Assembly (NCBI GenBank): GCA_028707015.1
Contig: JAQTVP010000003.1
Span: forward strand, 1 to 24,189
Reading direction: 5' to 3'
DNA from: Dehalococcoidales bacterium
GTDB taxonomy: Bacteria; Chloroflexota; Dehalococcoidia; Dehalococcoidales; JAQTVP01
DNA length: 24,189 nucleotides
How positions within the stretch are numbered: position 1 is the stretch's first letter; each line of letters begins with the position of its first letter. Below the pieces are notes generated by a model. It had not been told where the DNA came from, searched no databases, and was given only the letters and a program-made list of their open reading frames with translations. Shown here one piece after another: positions 6,263 to 14,130 of this stretch. The position numbers and the translations under genes were made by a program.

Positions 6263-8881
6263 TTAGATTAAGCTTTTTACCAAGTTTAGAGCTTCATCTA
6301 TTTTATCTTTATTTTTACCGCCGGCTTGAGCCAGGTTAGCCTTACCGCCACCGCCGCCGCCGGTTACCTTGGCTACTTCCTTCACTATCTTAACGGCATC
6401 ATAGCCTCTAGCCACTAAATCTGGAGTTACTGCAGCCAGAAAAGCGGGTTTATCCTGGTTAACTGTTCCCAGTACTATTATGCCACTTTTTAATCTTTCC
6501 CTGAGCAAATCACACAGTTCTCGTAGCGTCTGCATCTGTAAAGATGGTACCTTGGCTGCTAATACTTTCACGTCTTTAATTGTTTCAACCTGATTTAATA
6601 AAGATTCCGATTTTATTTGGGCTATCTGGGTCTCCAGGGTCTGAATTCGCTTATATTGCTGGTCTCGTTCTGCAATGAGGTCATCTAATTTAGCTAAAAG
6701 ATTTTCCTCTTTGGTGGCTAATTTGTTGCTCATTTCGGCCAAGAAGAAAAGGCGTCGTTCAATATAGGTTTCAGCTCCTTCACCAGTAATGGCTTCAATG
6801 CGGCGTAATCCGGCACCTATACTGTGTTCGCTAAAAATATGGAAGAAGCCAATTTCTCCGGTTGAAGAAATATGAGTACCACCGCATAATTCAGCACTGA
6901 TAATTGGCTCGCCGATTTTTATTACCCGGACTACTTCTCCATATTTTTCGTCAAATAAGGCGATTGCACCTTCAGTTATAGCCTGTTTATAGGGCATTTC
7001 CTCACTGTATACTGTCAGATTTTGGCGGATTTTATCATTGACAATATGCTGTATTTCCTTTAATTCCTCTTCTTTTATTGCGGTTAGGTGAGTAAAATCA
7101 AAGCTAAAGCGTTCTGCTGTTACCAGTGATCCTCTTTGTTGCACATGGTCACCTAATATCTGGCGCAAGGCAAAGTGAAGCAAGTGGGTGGTAGTATGAT
7201 TACGAGCAATATCAAGGCGGCGCTTCTTATCAACCTCGACTGCAACTTCATCTCCCACAGTCAGGCTGCCTTCAGTAACATATCCTTGATGAATAATAAT
7301 ATCTGTTGAAACTCTAAGGGTATCGGTAACCAGGAACCTGCCTGATGCTGTATATATTTCACCGGTATCGCCTGCCTGTCCTCCCATTTCTCCGTAGAAA
7401 GGTGTAGATTTAAGGATTATACCTGCTTCCTGCCCCTGCTCTATATTTTTGGTTGATTCTTTATTTGCGAGGATACCTGCGATTATGGTCTTTTCTGCCA
7501 GTTTGGTGTAACCGGTAAAATTAGTTTTGCTAATATTAAGCTGACTTTGTAGGTTGATTTCTATATCTAAGCTTAATTCAAATTTATGAGCTGCTTTTGC
7601 TCTCTCTCGCTGCTTTTCCATTTCTCTCTCAAAACCCACCAGGTCTACTGAGAGATTATGTCCGGTGGCAATCTCCTTAGTCAGCTCTACCGGGAAGCCA
7701 TAGGTATCATATAAACGAAATATATCTTTGCCTGAGATTTCTCTAGTCTGGCCGTTTTTTTGTTTAGCTACAATATTTTCGATTAGTTCCAGACCAGTGC
7801 TAAGTGTTTCTCTAAATCTGGCTTCTTCAGATTTAATGACATTGACAATGAAGTCTTGTCTTTGTGCTATTTCTGGATAAATATTCCCTAGTTGTGCGAT
7901 AGCGGTCTTAGCTGCTGTTACTAATAGTGGCTTATCAGCGTTTAATCTGCGGCTAAATAGTGCGGCGCGGCGTAATATTCTGCGTAGCACGTAACCGCGC
8001 CCTTCATTACTGGGAGTTACTCCATCCGCGATGAGAAACGCAATTCCCCGACTATGTTCAGCGATTACCCGTAAAGCATGGTCAGTATCATTATTAGAGC
8101 CATATTTTACTTCTGCAGATTTAGTAATACATTCTAATAGTGGAATGAAGGCATCAGCTTCATAAACAGATATTTTACCTTGCATTATAGCTGCCGTTCT
8201 TTCCAGGCCCATACCGGTATCAATGTTGGGTTTTGGCAGCGGAGTACGCTGTCCTTCTCTATCCTGATTATACTGAGTAAATACTAGGTTCCAAATCTCA
8301 GAAAAACGGGCGCAATCACAATCAGGAGCACAGCCAGCTTTTCCACAGCCAAACTCTTCTCCGAAGTCATAGTGGATTTCGCTGCATGGTCCGCATGGTC
8401 CGGAATTACCGGCTGGTCCCCAGAAATTATCTTTCTCACCAAGCCTGACGATTTTTTCCTCAGGGACACCTATCTCACGCCAATAATTAAAGGATTCATC
8501 ATCTTCTAAATAAATAGTTATCCAGAGGCGGTCCGTAGGGAGTTTTAGGATTTGGGTAACAAACTCCCAGGCCCAATTTATTGCTTCTCGCTTAAAGTAG
8601 TCACCAATACTAAAATTACCCAGCATTTCAAAAAAAGTAAGATGAGTAGAATCACCTACCAATTCAATATCAGTAGTGCGAAAGCACTTTTGGCATGATG
8701 TCAGGCGTTTATTAGGAGGGGAAGCCTCACCTAAAAAATAAGGTTTGAACTGCACCATGCCAGCACTGGTAAGTAGTAAAGTAGGATCTCCTTTAGGTAT
8801 CAGGGAAGAACTGGGAATAATGGTGTGTTCTTTTCCTTTGAAGAAGCCTAAAAATGCTGTTCGTATCTCGTCACTAGTCAA
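6263..8881 (-). CDS. alaS: Alanyl-tRNA synthetase
   Basis: 872 residues, full length. The N-terminal class II catalytic core carries TSAGMVQFKPYF (38-49), QKCFRTTDIE (64-73) and the FFEMLGNFSIGDYFK region (83-97). GMGLERTAAI (223-232) is motif 3. The editing domain has the zinc motif His562/His566 (HTTTH) and Cys666/His670 (CGGTH). The C-terminal C-Ala domain has the poly-Gly run before KANLAQAGGK. A Cys-rich insertion (Cys179, 184, 188, 190) lies just before FSEIWNLVF and is a lineage-type feature. The start is TTG: an in-frame TAA lies immediately upstream (8882-8884), and a Shine-Dalgarno GGAG sits 8 nt before it. The promoter at 8918-8947 gives a leader of about 30 nt, too short for a T-box. 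Confidence 0.97.
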   Translation of the reverse strand: MTSDEIRTAFLGFFKGKEHTIIPSSSLIPKGDPTLLLTSAGMVQFKPYFLGEASPPNKRLTSCQKCFRTTDIELVGDSTHLTFFEMLGNFSIGDYFKREAINWAWEFVTQILKLPTDRLWITIYLEDDESFNYWREIGVPEEKIVRLGEKDNFWGPAGNSGPCGPCSEIHYDFGEEFGCGKAGCAPDCDCARFSEIWNLVFTQYNQDREGQRTPLPKPNIDTGMGLERTAAIMQGKISVYEADAFIPLLECITKSAEVKYGSNNDTDHALRVIAEHSRGIAFLIADGVTPSNEGRGYVLRRILRRAALFSRRLNADKPLLVTAAKTAIAQLGNIYPEIAQRQDFIVNVIKSEEARFRETLSTGLELIENIVAKQKNGQTREISGKDIFRLYDTYGFPVELTKEIATGHNLSVDLVGFEREMEKQRERAKAAHKFELSLDIEINLQSQLNISKTNFTGYTKLAEKTIIAGILANKESTKNIEQGQEAGIILKSTPFYGEMGGQAGDTGEIYTASGRFLVTDTLRVSTDIIIHQGYVTEGSLTVGDEVAVEVDKKRRLDIARNHTTTHLLHFALRQILGDHVQQRGSLVTAERFSFDFTHLTAIKEEELKEIQHIVNDKIRQNLTVYSEEMPYKQAITEGAIALFDEKYGEVVRVIKIGEPIISAELCGGTHISSTGEIGFFHIFSEHSIGAGLRRIEAITGEGAETYIERRLFFLAEMSNKLATKEENLLAKLDDLIAERDQQYKRIQTLETQIAQIKSESLLNQVETIKDVKVLAAKVPSLQMQTLRELCDLLRERLKSGIIVLGTVNQDKPAFLAAVTPDLVARGYDAVKIVKEVAKVTGGGGGGKANLAQAGGKNKDKIDEALNLVKSLI

Positions 8882-8917
8882 TTATTATTCTCCATCCGTT
8901 TAAAACTAATTATTATG

Positions 8918-8947
8918 ATTTTAAAGGCAAGGCGTACTGGCTGTCAA
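8918..8947 (-). promoter_or_regulatory. Predicted alaS promoter
   Basis: On the minus strand a perfect TTGACA (8947-8942) is followed by an 18-nt spacer and TAAAAT (8923-8918). The same boxes with the same spacing occur before otsA at 15723-15752. Transcription would start near 8911 and leave a leader of about 30 nt with a Shine-Dalgarno. Confidence 0.55.
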
Positions 8948-8974
8948 CGAGATTTAGGGTACCATTACCTTTAA

Positions 8975-9003
8975 TTGATTTTCTTCTGTAGTGCAGATAC
9001 AAT
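8975..9003 (+). promoter_or_regulatory. Predicted galT promoter
   Basis: TTGATT (8975-8980), a 17-nt spacer and TACAAT (8998-9003) form a good sigma70-type promoter. Transcription would begin near 9010. This makes the in-frame TTG at 8975 and ATG at 9002 unlikely as translation starts, because both would lie upstream of or inside the promoter. Confidence 0.45.
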
Positions 9004-9031
9004 GAAACAGATGTTATTTGGGAGGGTACAT

Positions 9032-10027
9032 TTGTCCGAATTTAGGCAGGACCCGACTACAAAAGAATGGATTATTGTGGCTAGCCACCGGGCAAAACGT
9101 CCTCACGATTTTATCAATAAGCAGCATGAGCCTGATATTCCTTCTTACGAAGCTAAATGTCCTTTCTGCTCCGGTAATGAATATCTCAGCCCAAACGAAA
9201 TATTTCGTTATCCGGCAGATGGAAACTCCAGCTGGCGAGTCCGCGTGGTTACCAATAAGTATCCGGTATTAGTTCTGAACGGTGGAACTCAGCATAGAGA
9301 AGAATCGGATTTCTTTAATAAAATGAGCGGAATTGGTGTTCATGATGTAATAATTGAAACTCCGGTTCATAACAGGTTTATTTATCTAATGACGGATGAT
9401 GAAGTATCAGAACTTCTCGCAGTGTACCGGGAGCGATATCGACAATTAAGTACTGATGCCAGGATAAAGCTTATCATAATATTTAAAAATCATGGGAAAA
9501 CTGCGGGGACATCTTTAGTACATCCCCACTCTCAATTAGTTGCTACCCCCATAGTGCCAGCAGAAAATAACAGGCAATTTGAAGTAGCTATTGATTACCG
9601 TAATGATACTGGCAGGTGTCTTTATTACGATATTATTGACCATGAACTAAAATTTAAAGAGCGTGTTGTTATCGATACAAATGAATTTATAGTATTTCAT
9701 CCATTTGCTTCGCGGGTGCCCTTTGAAACTTGGATTATGCCCAAGAATGGTTTAGCTTCATTTGGTAACATATCCATGCCGGATCTGGTCAATCTGGCTC
9801 CGGTTTTAAAAATGACATTGCAGAAACTTCATATTGCGTTAGCTAACCCGGATTTTAACTATGCTATTCATACCGCACCGGTAGGTGATGAGGATAAGGA
9901 TTATTATTCCTGGTACATACGGATAGTACCGCGTCTTACCTCTATAGCTGGCTTTGAGATTGGTTCTGGTATGTATATTAACACTGCCTTACCTGAAGAA
10001 ACAGCTGAGTTTATCCGGAATACTTAA
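9032..10027 (+). CDS. galT: Galactose-1-phosphate uridylyltransferase (GalT) family protein
   Basis: 331 residues from the TTG at 9032, chosen because GGGAGGG (9020-9026) lies 5 nt upstream, the predicted promoter covers 8975-9003, and MSEFRQDPTTKEWIIVA is the standard N-terminus. GalT exchanges UMP between UDP-glucose and a hexose 1-phosphate. Visible residues are the zinc-site Cys43/Cys46 (CPFC) and the nucleophile motif His164-Pro-His166 in LVHPHSQL. No galK, galE or galM is nearby. The neighbours make UDP-glucose and trehalose, so the physiological substrate may be another sugar 1-phosphate. Family assignment is firm, galactose metabolism is not. Confidence 0.87.
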   Translation: MSEFRQDPTTKEWIIVASHRAKRPHDFINKQHEPDIPSYEAKCPFCSGNEYLSPNEIFRYPADGNSSWRVRVVTNKYPVLVLNGGTQHREESDFFNKMSGIGVHDVIIETPVHNRFIYLMTDDEVSELLAVYRERYRQLSTDARIKLIIIFKNHGKTAGTSLVHPHSQLVATPIVPAENNRQFEVAIDYRNDTGRCLYYDIIDHELKFKERVVIDTNEFIVFHPFASRVPFETWIMPKNGLASFGNISMPDLVNLAPVLKMTLQKLHIALANPDFNYAIHTAPVGDEDKDYYSWYIRIVPRLTSIAGFEIGSGMYINTALPEETAEFIRNT

Positions 10028-10039
10028 ACAGGATAATCA

Positions 10040-10059
10040 GTGGAATTTTAAGATTCCAC
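10040..10059. terminator. Hairpin between convergent galT and trehalose synthase genes
   Basis: GTGGAAT (10040-10046) and ATTCCAC (10053-10059) form a perfect 7-bp stem with a 6-nt loop, overlapping the stop codon of the minus-strand gene. On the plus strand TTTT follows 5 nt downstream (10064-10068 region). It could end transcription from both sides, more likely galT. Confidence 0.4.
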
Positions 10060-11286
10060 CAGGCTTTTAATTAATTTCAGTTCGTCTCTTACCAGTCTAG
10101 GCATCAAGAAGTTATTCTGAATGTGCTCTCTGCCTTCCTGACCTAATTTCTTAGCCAGGTCAGGGTCCCGAAGCAGTTTGATGACTTTTTCAGCACATTC
10201 CTCAATATTATTAATGAGGTAATCGGTAAGATTGCCGGTCATTTGTAGTGGAATACCTCCGGCGTTACCAGCAACTACAGGTCTTTCTTTCCATAGCGCT
10301 TCGGCAATTACTAATCCAAAACCTTCTTTAATGGATTTTTGGATAACTACATCGCTGGCTGTTTGAAAAGCATTCACTACCATATTGCCTACGCCGGTTA
10401 AATTACTGAATACGTGTATATCCTCATCTTTATCTGCCTCTTTATTAATAGCAGTAAACAGTTCCCAGCCTTCAGGATCGTCATTAGCTATAGAACCAAT
10501 CAGAGCTAACTGGACATCCGGTACCTCTTTTTTAATTAGGCGATAGCATTCTATTACACCAAAAGGATCCTTCCAGGGGTCAAACCTGGAGATTTGGCTG
10601 ATAAGTGGCCGGTTCCGGTGTATATCAAGATTATCAGCCATCTGTCTGCAGAGTATTCTGGGCAGAGCCATATTCTTGGTGCTGAAGGGGTCAATGGCCG
10701 GAGCGATAATCGAAATATGTGGATATTTAATATCTTGGGGAACAAATTTTTCCATAGTGAATACGGCTGCGTCATACTCTTCGATATAAGGCTTTAGAAA
10801 TTGCCAGACATCGTGATTTGGCGCAGCACTATCCAGATGACAGCGCCAGATCCATTTTGCGTTGGTATTCTTGGAGAAGTGGTGTAATGCTGCTGGCTGA
10901 GGATCATTAACGATAAAAACATCATAATTGGAATCTAACTCAAGTGCATTTATTTTATTATTGTCCAGGTAAATTATCTTAATTTCATCTTCTAAACTAT
11001 ATTCCCCCCCTTGCAGGGCATTGTGCAGGGATTTAGTGATTGTAAAGAATCTTCGGTCACCGCGGATGACCTGCCAATCAGCGTGAATACCTACTCCGCG
11101 CATTAAAGGAATATGGGAAAATAATAGTTCAGCTACTCCGCCTCCAAACGGTGTAGAATTTATATGGCATATACGGATTCCTTTAAGGTCACTAGCCAGA
11201 TTTTCAATTTCGTCTATAAGTTCACTTTTCAGTACCAGACGATATTTCTTGATATCTTTAGTACTAAGTGATAATTTTTCCAGCAT
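10048..11286 (-). CDS. treT: GT4 glycosyltransferase, trehalose synthase TreT type
   Basis: 412 residues, close to archaeal and bacterial TreT, which joins NDP-glucose and free glucose to trehalose. Evidence: the N-terminal RICHINSTPFGGGVAELL (residues 38-55), where the Gly-rich loop follows an Asn-Ser-Thr as in TreT; HADWQVIRGD (68-77); VNDPQPAAL (126-134); WRCHLD (147-152); SRFDPWKDP (233-241); and the GT-B donor motif EGFGLVIAEA (321-330), with the two Glu seven residues apart. The ATG has a good Shine-Dalgarno (GGAGGA, about 8 nt upstream). Neighbouring galU and glk would provide the UDP-glucose. TreT and trehalose phosphorylase-like GT4 enzymes are related, so the exact reaction is likely but not certain. 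Confidence 0.82.
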   Translation of the reverse strand: MLEKLSLSTKDIKKYRLVLKSELIDEIENLASDLKGIRICHINSTPFGGGVAELLFSHIPLMRGVGIHADWQVIRGDRRFFTITKSLHNALQGGEYSLEDEIKIIYLDNNKINALELDSNYDVFIVNDPQPAALHHFSKNTNAKWIWRCHLDSAAPNHDVWQFLKPYIEEYDAAVFTMEKFVPQDIKYPHISIIAPAIDPFSTKNMALPRILCRQMADNLDIHRNRPLISQISRFDPWKDPFGVIECYRLIKKEVPDVQLALIGSIANDDPEGWELFTAINKEADKDEDIHVFSNLTGVGNMVVNAFQTASDVVIQKSIKEGFGLVIAEALWKERPVVAGNAGGIPLQMTGNLTDYLINNIEECAEKVIKLLRDPDLAKKLGQEGREHIQNNFLMPRLVRDELKLIKSLVES

Positions 11287-11323
11287 ATGCTAATCCTCCG
11301 AGTTTATAACGAAAACATGAGTT

Positions 11324-11352
11324 ACTGTAAGGAGTAATATTGAGCTTTTCAA
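11324..11352 (-). promoter_or_regulatory. Predicted treT promoter with overlapping inverted repeat
   Basis: Minus-strand TTGAAA (11352-11347), a 17-nt spacer and TACAGT (11329-11324) form a moderate promoter. A perfect inverted repeat, AATATTGA (11336-11343) and TCAATATT (11349-11356) with a 5-nt loop, overlaps the -35 box and spacer. It could be an operator for treT, or a weak hairpin terminator for galU, whose stop codon lies 37 nt before it. Confidence 0.35.
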
Positions 11353-11392
11353 TATTTCAGTATTATAGTGGTAATAGGTTATGATTTCCAGA

Positions 11393-12256
11393 TTACTTAC
11401 AGGATTTATCTAAGTATTCTCTTAGCTCTTGTCCATAGGTCGGGTTTCGTAAGCCAAAGGATAATACAGCCTTTAGCCAGCCAATAGGGGTTCCGGCATC
11501 GTATCGTTCTTCACTGAACTCATAGGCATATATTGCTTGTTGTTTTAATAATAGTTGCAGGGCATCGGTAAGCTGGATTTCCTTATTTTTACCAGGTTGA
11601 GTAACTTGCATAACATTAAAAATCTCGGGGGTAAGGATATATCTGCCTACGATTCCCAGGTTGGAGAGAGCTTGTGCCGGCTCTGGTTTTTCTGTAAGGC
11701 TCAAGACTTCATGAATATGATCTGAAATTGTTCTGGGATCAATGATACCGTATTTTGGTGCATCTTTTTTAGCAATGCGCTGAACGGCTACTACGCTGCT
11801 TTCATATTGCTCATAGACGTCTACCATGTGTTTTAACAGAGGCGGTTTGCTATCAATAATATCATCTGGCAGTAGTACAGCGAAAGGTTCATTGCCAATA
11901 AAGTGTCTTGCGGTTAGAATAGCATGGCCGAGACCTAACTGTTCTTTTTGTCTGATGTAACAAACGTCAACCAGCGTAGATAGTTTACGTATCTCTTCCA
12001 GAAAACCAATCTCCCCTTTTTTCTCCAGAAAATATTCTAATTCAAAAGAGCGGTCAAAATAATCCTCTATGGCTCTTTTACCTAGAGCAGTTATTACAAC
12101 GATCTGCTCTATACCAGAATTAATTGCTTCCTCTACAGCATATTGGATTAGCGGTTTGGTTCCTAATGGCAACATTTCTTTAGGTTGGGCTTTAGTAATA
12201 GGTAAGAATCGTGTTCCCCATCCGGCTGCAGTGATAACTGCCTTGCGAATCTGCAT
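11393..12256 (-). CDS. galU: UTP-glucose-1-phosphate uridylyltransferase
   Basis: 287 residues, the typical GalU length, making UDP-glucose from UTP and glucose 1-phosphate. The N-terminal nucleotide-binding signature is AVITAAGWGTRFLPITKAQPK. Further family segments are KPLIQYAVEEA (34-44), EQLGLGHAIL, the metal-site LLPDDI, the segment RIAKKDAPKYGII, GRYILTPEIF, KEIQLTDAL and YDAGTPIGWLKA. The ATG follows the glucokinase stop codon with 1 nt between them, and its Shine-Dalgarno (GAGGAG) lies in the end of that gene, so the two form one transcript. The product feeds both trehalose routes encoded here. Confidence 0.96.
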   Translation of the reverse strand: MQIRKAVITAAGWGTRFLPITKAQPKEMLPLGTKPLIQYAVEEAINSGIEQIVVITALGKRAIEDYFDRSFELEYFLEKKGEIGFLEEIRKLSTLVDVCYIRQKEQLGLGHAILTARHFIGNEPFAVLLPDDIIDSKPPLLKHMVDVYEQYESSVVAVQRIAKKDAPKYGIIDPRTISDHIHEVLSLTEKPEPAQALSNLGIVGRYILTPEIFNVMQVTQPGKNKEIQLTDALQLLLKQQAIYAYEFSEERYDAGTPIGWLKAVLSFGLRNPTYGQELREYLDKSCK

Positions 12257-12257
12257 C

Positions 12258-13238
12258 TTACTCTCCTCGTTTCAAATTTTGTTGAAAGGCAAAGATAGCA
12301 GCCCCAAAAACACCAGCATCATTTCCAAGCTGGGCAGGGACTATCTGCACAGTATTAGCAGGTAGCTGAAAGGCTTTTTCCCTCACGATTTGTTTGGCTG
12401 GATTAATTAAAAGATTCCCCATATTTGCTGCTCCGCCACCAATAATAATCATTTCGGGATTAAAGATATTAACTATGTTTACCATACCTATTCCCAGGCA
12501 GGTGGCTGCCTTAAAGATAACCTTCGATGCTAAAAAATCTCCGTCCTGAGCGGCTTTCAGCACTTCCTCCGCTGTAATATCATTTACATTAACTAGAGAT
12601 GATTTCTCTCCTTGTCTGATGCGTTTTATTGTTTCTCTGGCAATCGCTTTACCAGAGACTAACATTTCCAGACAACCAACATTTCCACAGGTGCATTTCG
12701 GTCCGTTAGTACTAATTGTCATATGTCCTATTTCACCAGCGGTACCATTTGTACCTGAATATAGTTTACCATCAATGATAATGCCTCCGCCAATGCCGGT
12801 GCCTATTGTAAGTAAAATAAGATTATTTATCCCTTGCCCGGCACCGAAGTGATGTTCTCCTAGTACAGCGGCACTAGCGTCATTAATGAGGTAAGTATTA
12901 ACGCTGTATTTTTCTTTTACCATATCTCTGAGCGGGATATTATGCCAGCCGGGGAGGTGCGGAGATGACGTTACCAATCCCTTCTCAGTATCTATAGCTC
13001 CAGCGGCGGCAATACTTATGCTGTTTAGTTGAGATGGTTCAATGCTTATTTGCCAGAGAATACTGTTTATCGATGAAAATATCCGTTCAATTACGGATTG
13101 AGGTCCTTCATCGGCAAAAACGAAACAGTATTCTCTGGCTAATACTTCTCCTGCAGGTGAAATAATAGCAGAGAGTAATTTAGTACCGCCTAAATCAATG
13201 GCTAAAACTGGTAATTCCGGCTTTTTTATTTTGCGCAT
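12258..13238 (-). CDS. glk: ROK-family glucokinase
   Basis: 326 residues of the ROK family. The ATP-phosphate motif is AIDLGGTKLLSA (13-24), and the second Gly-rich loop is LLTIGTGIGGGII. The sugar-site GTAGEIGH leads into the zinc motif CTCGNVGCLE. The adenosine region is MIIIGGGAANMG near residue 270. There is no N-terminal helix-turn-helix, so it is an enzyme, not a NagC-type repressor. Together with GalU it would convert glucose towards UDP-glucose (with a phosphoglucomutase elsewhere). The start ATG has no Shine-Dalgarno; the in-frame TAA at 13257-13259 bounds it, and the predicted transcript starts only about 4 nt upstream. Glucose specificity is inferred from family and context; other hexoses are possible. 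Confidence 0.88.
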   Translation of the reverse strand: MRKIKKPELPVLAIDLGGTKLLSAIISPAGEVLAREYCFVFADEGPQSVIERIFSSINSILWQISIEPSQLNSISIAAAGAIDTEKGLVTSSPHLPGWHNIPLRDMVKEKYSVNTYLINDASAAVLGEHHFGAGQGINNLILLTIGTGIGGGIIIDGKLYSGTNGTAGEIGHMTISTNGPKCTCGNVGCLEMLVSGKAIARETIKRIRQGEKSSLVNVNDITAEEVLKAAQDGDFLASKVIFKAATCLGIGMVNIVNIFNPEMIIIGGGAANMGNLLINPAKQIVREKAFQLPANTVQIVPAQLGNDAGVFGAAIFAFQQNLKRGE

Positions 13239-13248
13239 CGGGAATATT

Positions 13249-13277
13249 ACTTTACCTTACCATGATTAATTTGTCCA
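13249..13277 (-). promoter_or_regulatory. Predicted glk-galU promoter, near-leaderless
   Basis: On the minus strand TGGACA (13277-13272), a 17-nt spacer and TAAAGT (13254-13249) form a promoter. Initiation near 13242 would give a leader of about 4 nt before the ATG at 13238, agreeing with the absence of a Shine-Dalgarno. Confidence 0.4.
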
Positions 13278-13285
13278 GTTGTAAG

Positions 13286-13314
13286 TTGACATAAATTATG
13301 TATTTTGTTAAATT
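13286..13314 (+). promoter_or_regulatory. Predicted otsB promoter, leaderless
   Basis: A perfect TTGACA (13286-13291), a 17-nt spacer and TAAATT (13309-13314) place the transcription start 7 nt downstream, exactly on the GTG start codon at 13321. An in-frame TAA (13315-13317) shows that translation cannot begin earlier. The -35 boxes of this and the divergent glk promoter are only 8 nt apart. Confidence 0.5.
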
Positions 13315-13320
13315 TAATTT

Positions 13321-14130
13321 GTGGTAAATGTCTTTAATAATATCAATTTAGTTAGAGAAAATCTCAAGCGAGTACCTTTTGGGCTTATTACTGATGTTGA
13401 CGGTACCATAAGCCAGATTGCTCCCACTCCGCAGCAAGCTGTAGTTTCACCACTATGCCGTAAATATCTGGCTGAACTATGTAATCAAATAGCGTTGGTA
13501 GCAGTTATTTCCGGGAGGCAGGTCACTAAAACCAGAGATATGCTAGGCATAAAAGGAATGATTTATGTTGGTAATCACGGTATGGAGAGATTTAATGACA
13601 GGTATGTAAATCTCTTGCCAGATACTCAAGATTATCCCAGTATAATAAAAGCCACGATTGAAGAAATAGCTCCCTTTCTATCTATGGAAAATATTATTAT
13701 AGAAAATAAAGGAGCAGTTGCCTCTATTCACTATCGTCTTTGTTATGATCATCATTTAGCTCAGGAACATATTCTAACTGTATTAAATTATTCACCTCAT
13801 GCTAAAAATCTGTGGATTAGGCAGGAAAAGATGGCAATTGAGTTACTGCCGCCAGTTGATGTCAATAAAGGTACTGCTATATTGTCGTTAATAAGAGAAT
13901 ATGGGTTAAAAGGTGGCATCTATATGGGTGATGATATTACTGATATTGATGCATTTAAAGCGATACATTCTGCTGGTTATGATTTTGATTTCCAGGGTTA
14001 TGCTATTGCTATTATTAGTTCGGAAACACCTGAAACAGTTACTCAGGAGGCGGATTTTACTTTGAAAGGGGTAGATGATGTCGAGCGTTTTCTCAAATGG
14101 TTTTCTAATACCGTTCGTGAGCAAGGTTAA
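13321..14130 (+). CDS. otsB: Trehalose-6-phosphate phosphatase
   Basis: 269 residues of the HAD-superfamily OtsB family, removing phosphate from trehalose 6-phosphate. Motif I is ITDVDGTIS with Asp25 and Asp27 (most relatives have DYDGT). Motif II is VISGR (62-66), followed by YVGNHGMERF. The cap region contains AVASIHYR, the segment IELLPPVDVNKGTA carries the motif III Lys, and motif IV is YMGDDITDIDAF. The GTG at 13321 is the only possible start before Asp25: TAA lies two codons upstream, and no other ATG, GTG or TTG follows in frame. There is no Shine-Dalgarno. The last 26 nt overlap the end of the convergent otsA gene. Confidence 0.92.
   Translation: MVNVFNNINLVRENLKRVPFGLITDVDGTISQIAPTPQQAVVSPLCRKYLAELCNQIALVAVISGRQVTKTRDMLGIKGMIYVGNHGMERFNDRYVNLLPDTQDYPSIIKATIEEIAPFLSMENIIIENKGAVASIHYRLCYDHHLAQEHILTVLNYSPHAKNLWIRQEKMAIELLPPVDVNKGTAILSLIREYGLKGGIYMGDDITDIDAFKAIHSAGYDFDFQGYAIAIISSETPETVTQEADFTLKGVDDVERFLKWFSNTVREQG

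Noticed and set aside
6041..6271. A 76-codon plus-strand frame opposite ruvX
   Set aside because: The opposite strand encodes the complete conserved RuvX N-terminus, so this is a shadow frame.
8882..8911. Possible T-box or other tRNA-sensing leader for alaS
   Set aside because: The predicted leader is only about 30 nt, far too short for a T-box, and no T-box sequence element is present.
8975..9031. Longer N-terminus for GalT starting at TTG 8975 or ATG 9002
   Set aside because: A good promoter occupies 8975-9003, the extension is unlike the family, and TTG 9032 has a strong Shine-Dalgarno.
12258..13238. ROK protein as a transcriptional repressor
   Set aside because: The N-terminus begins almost at once with the kinase motif DLGGTK; there is no helix-turn-helix domain.
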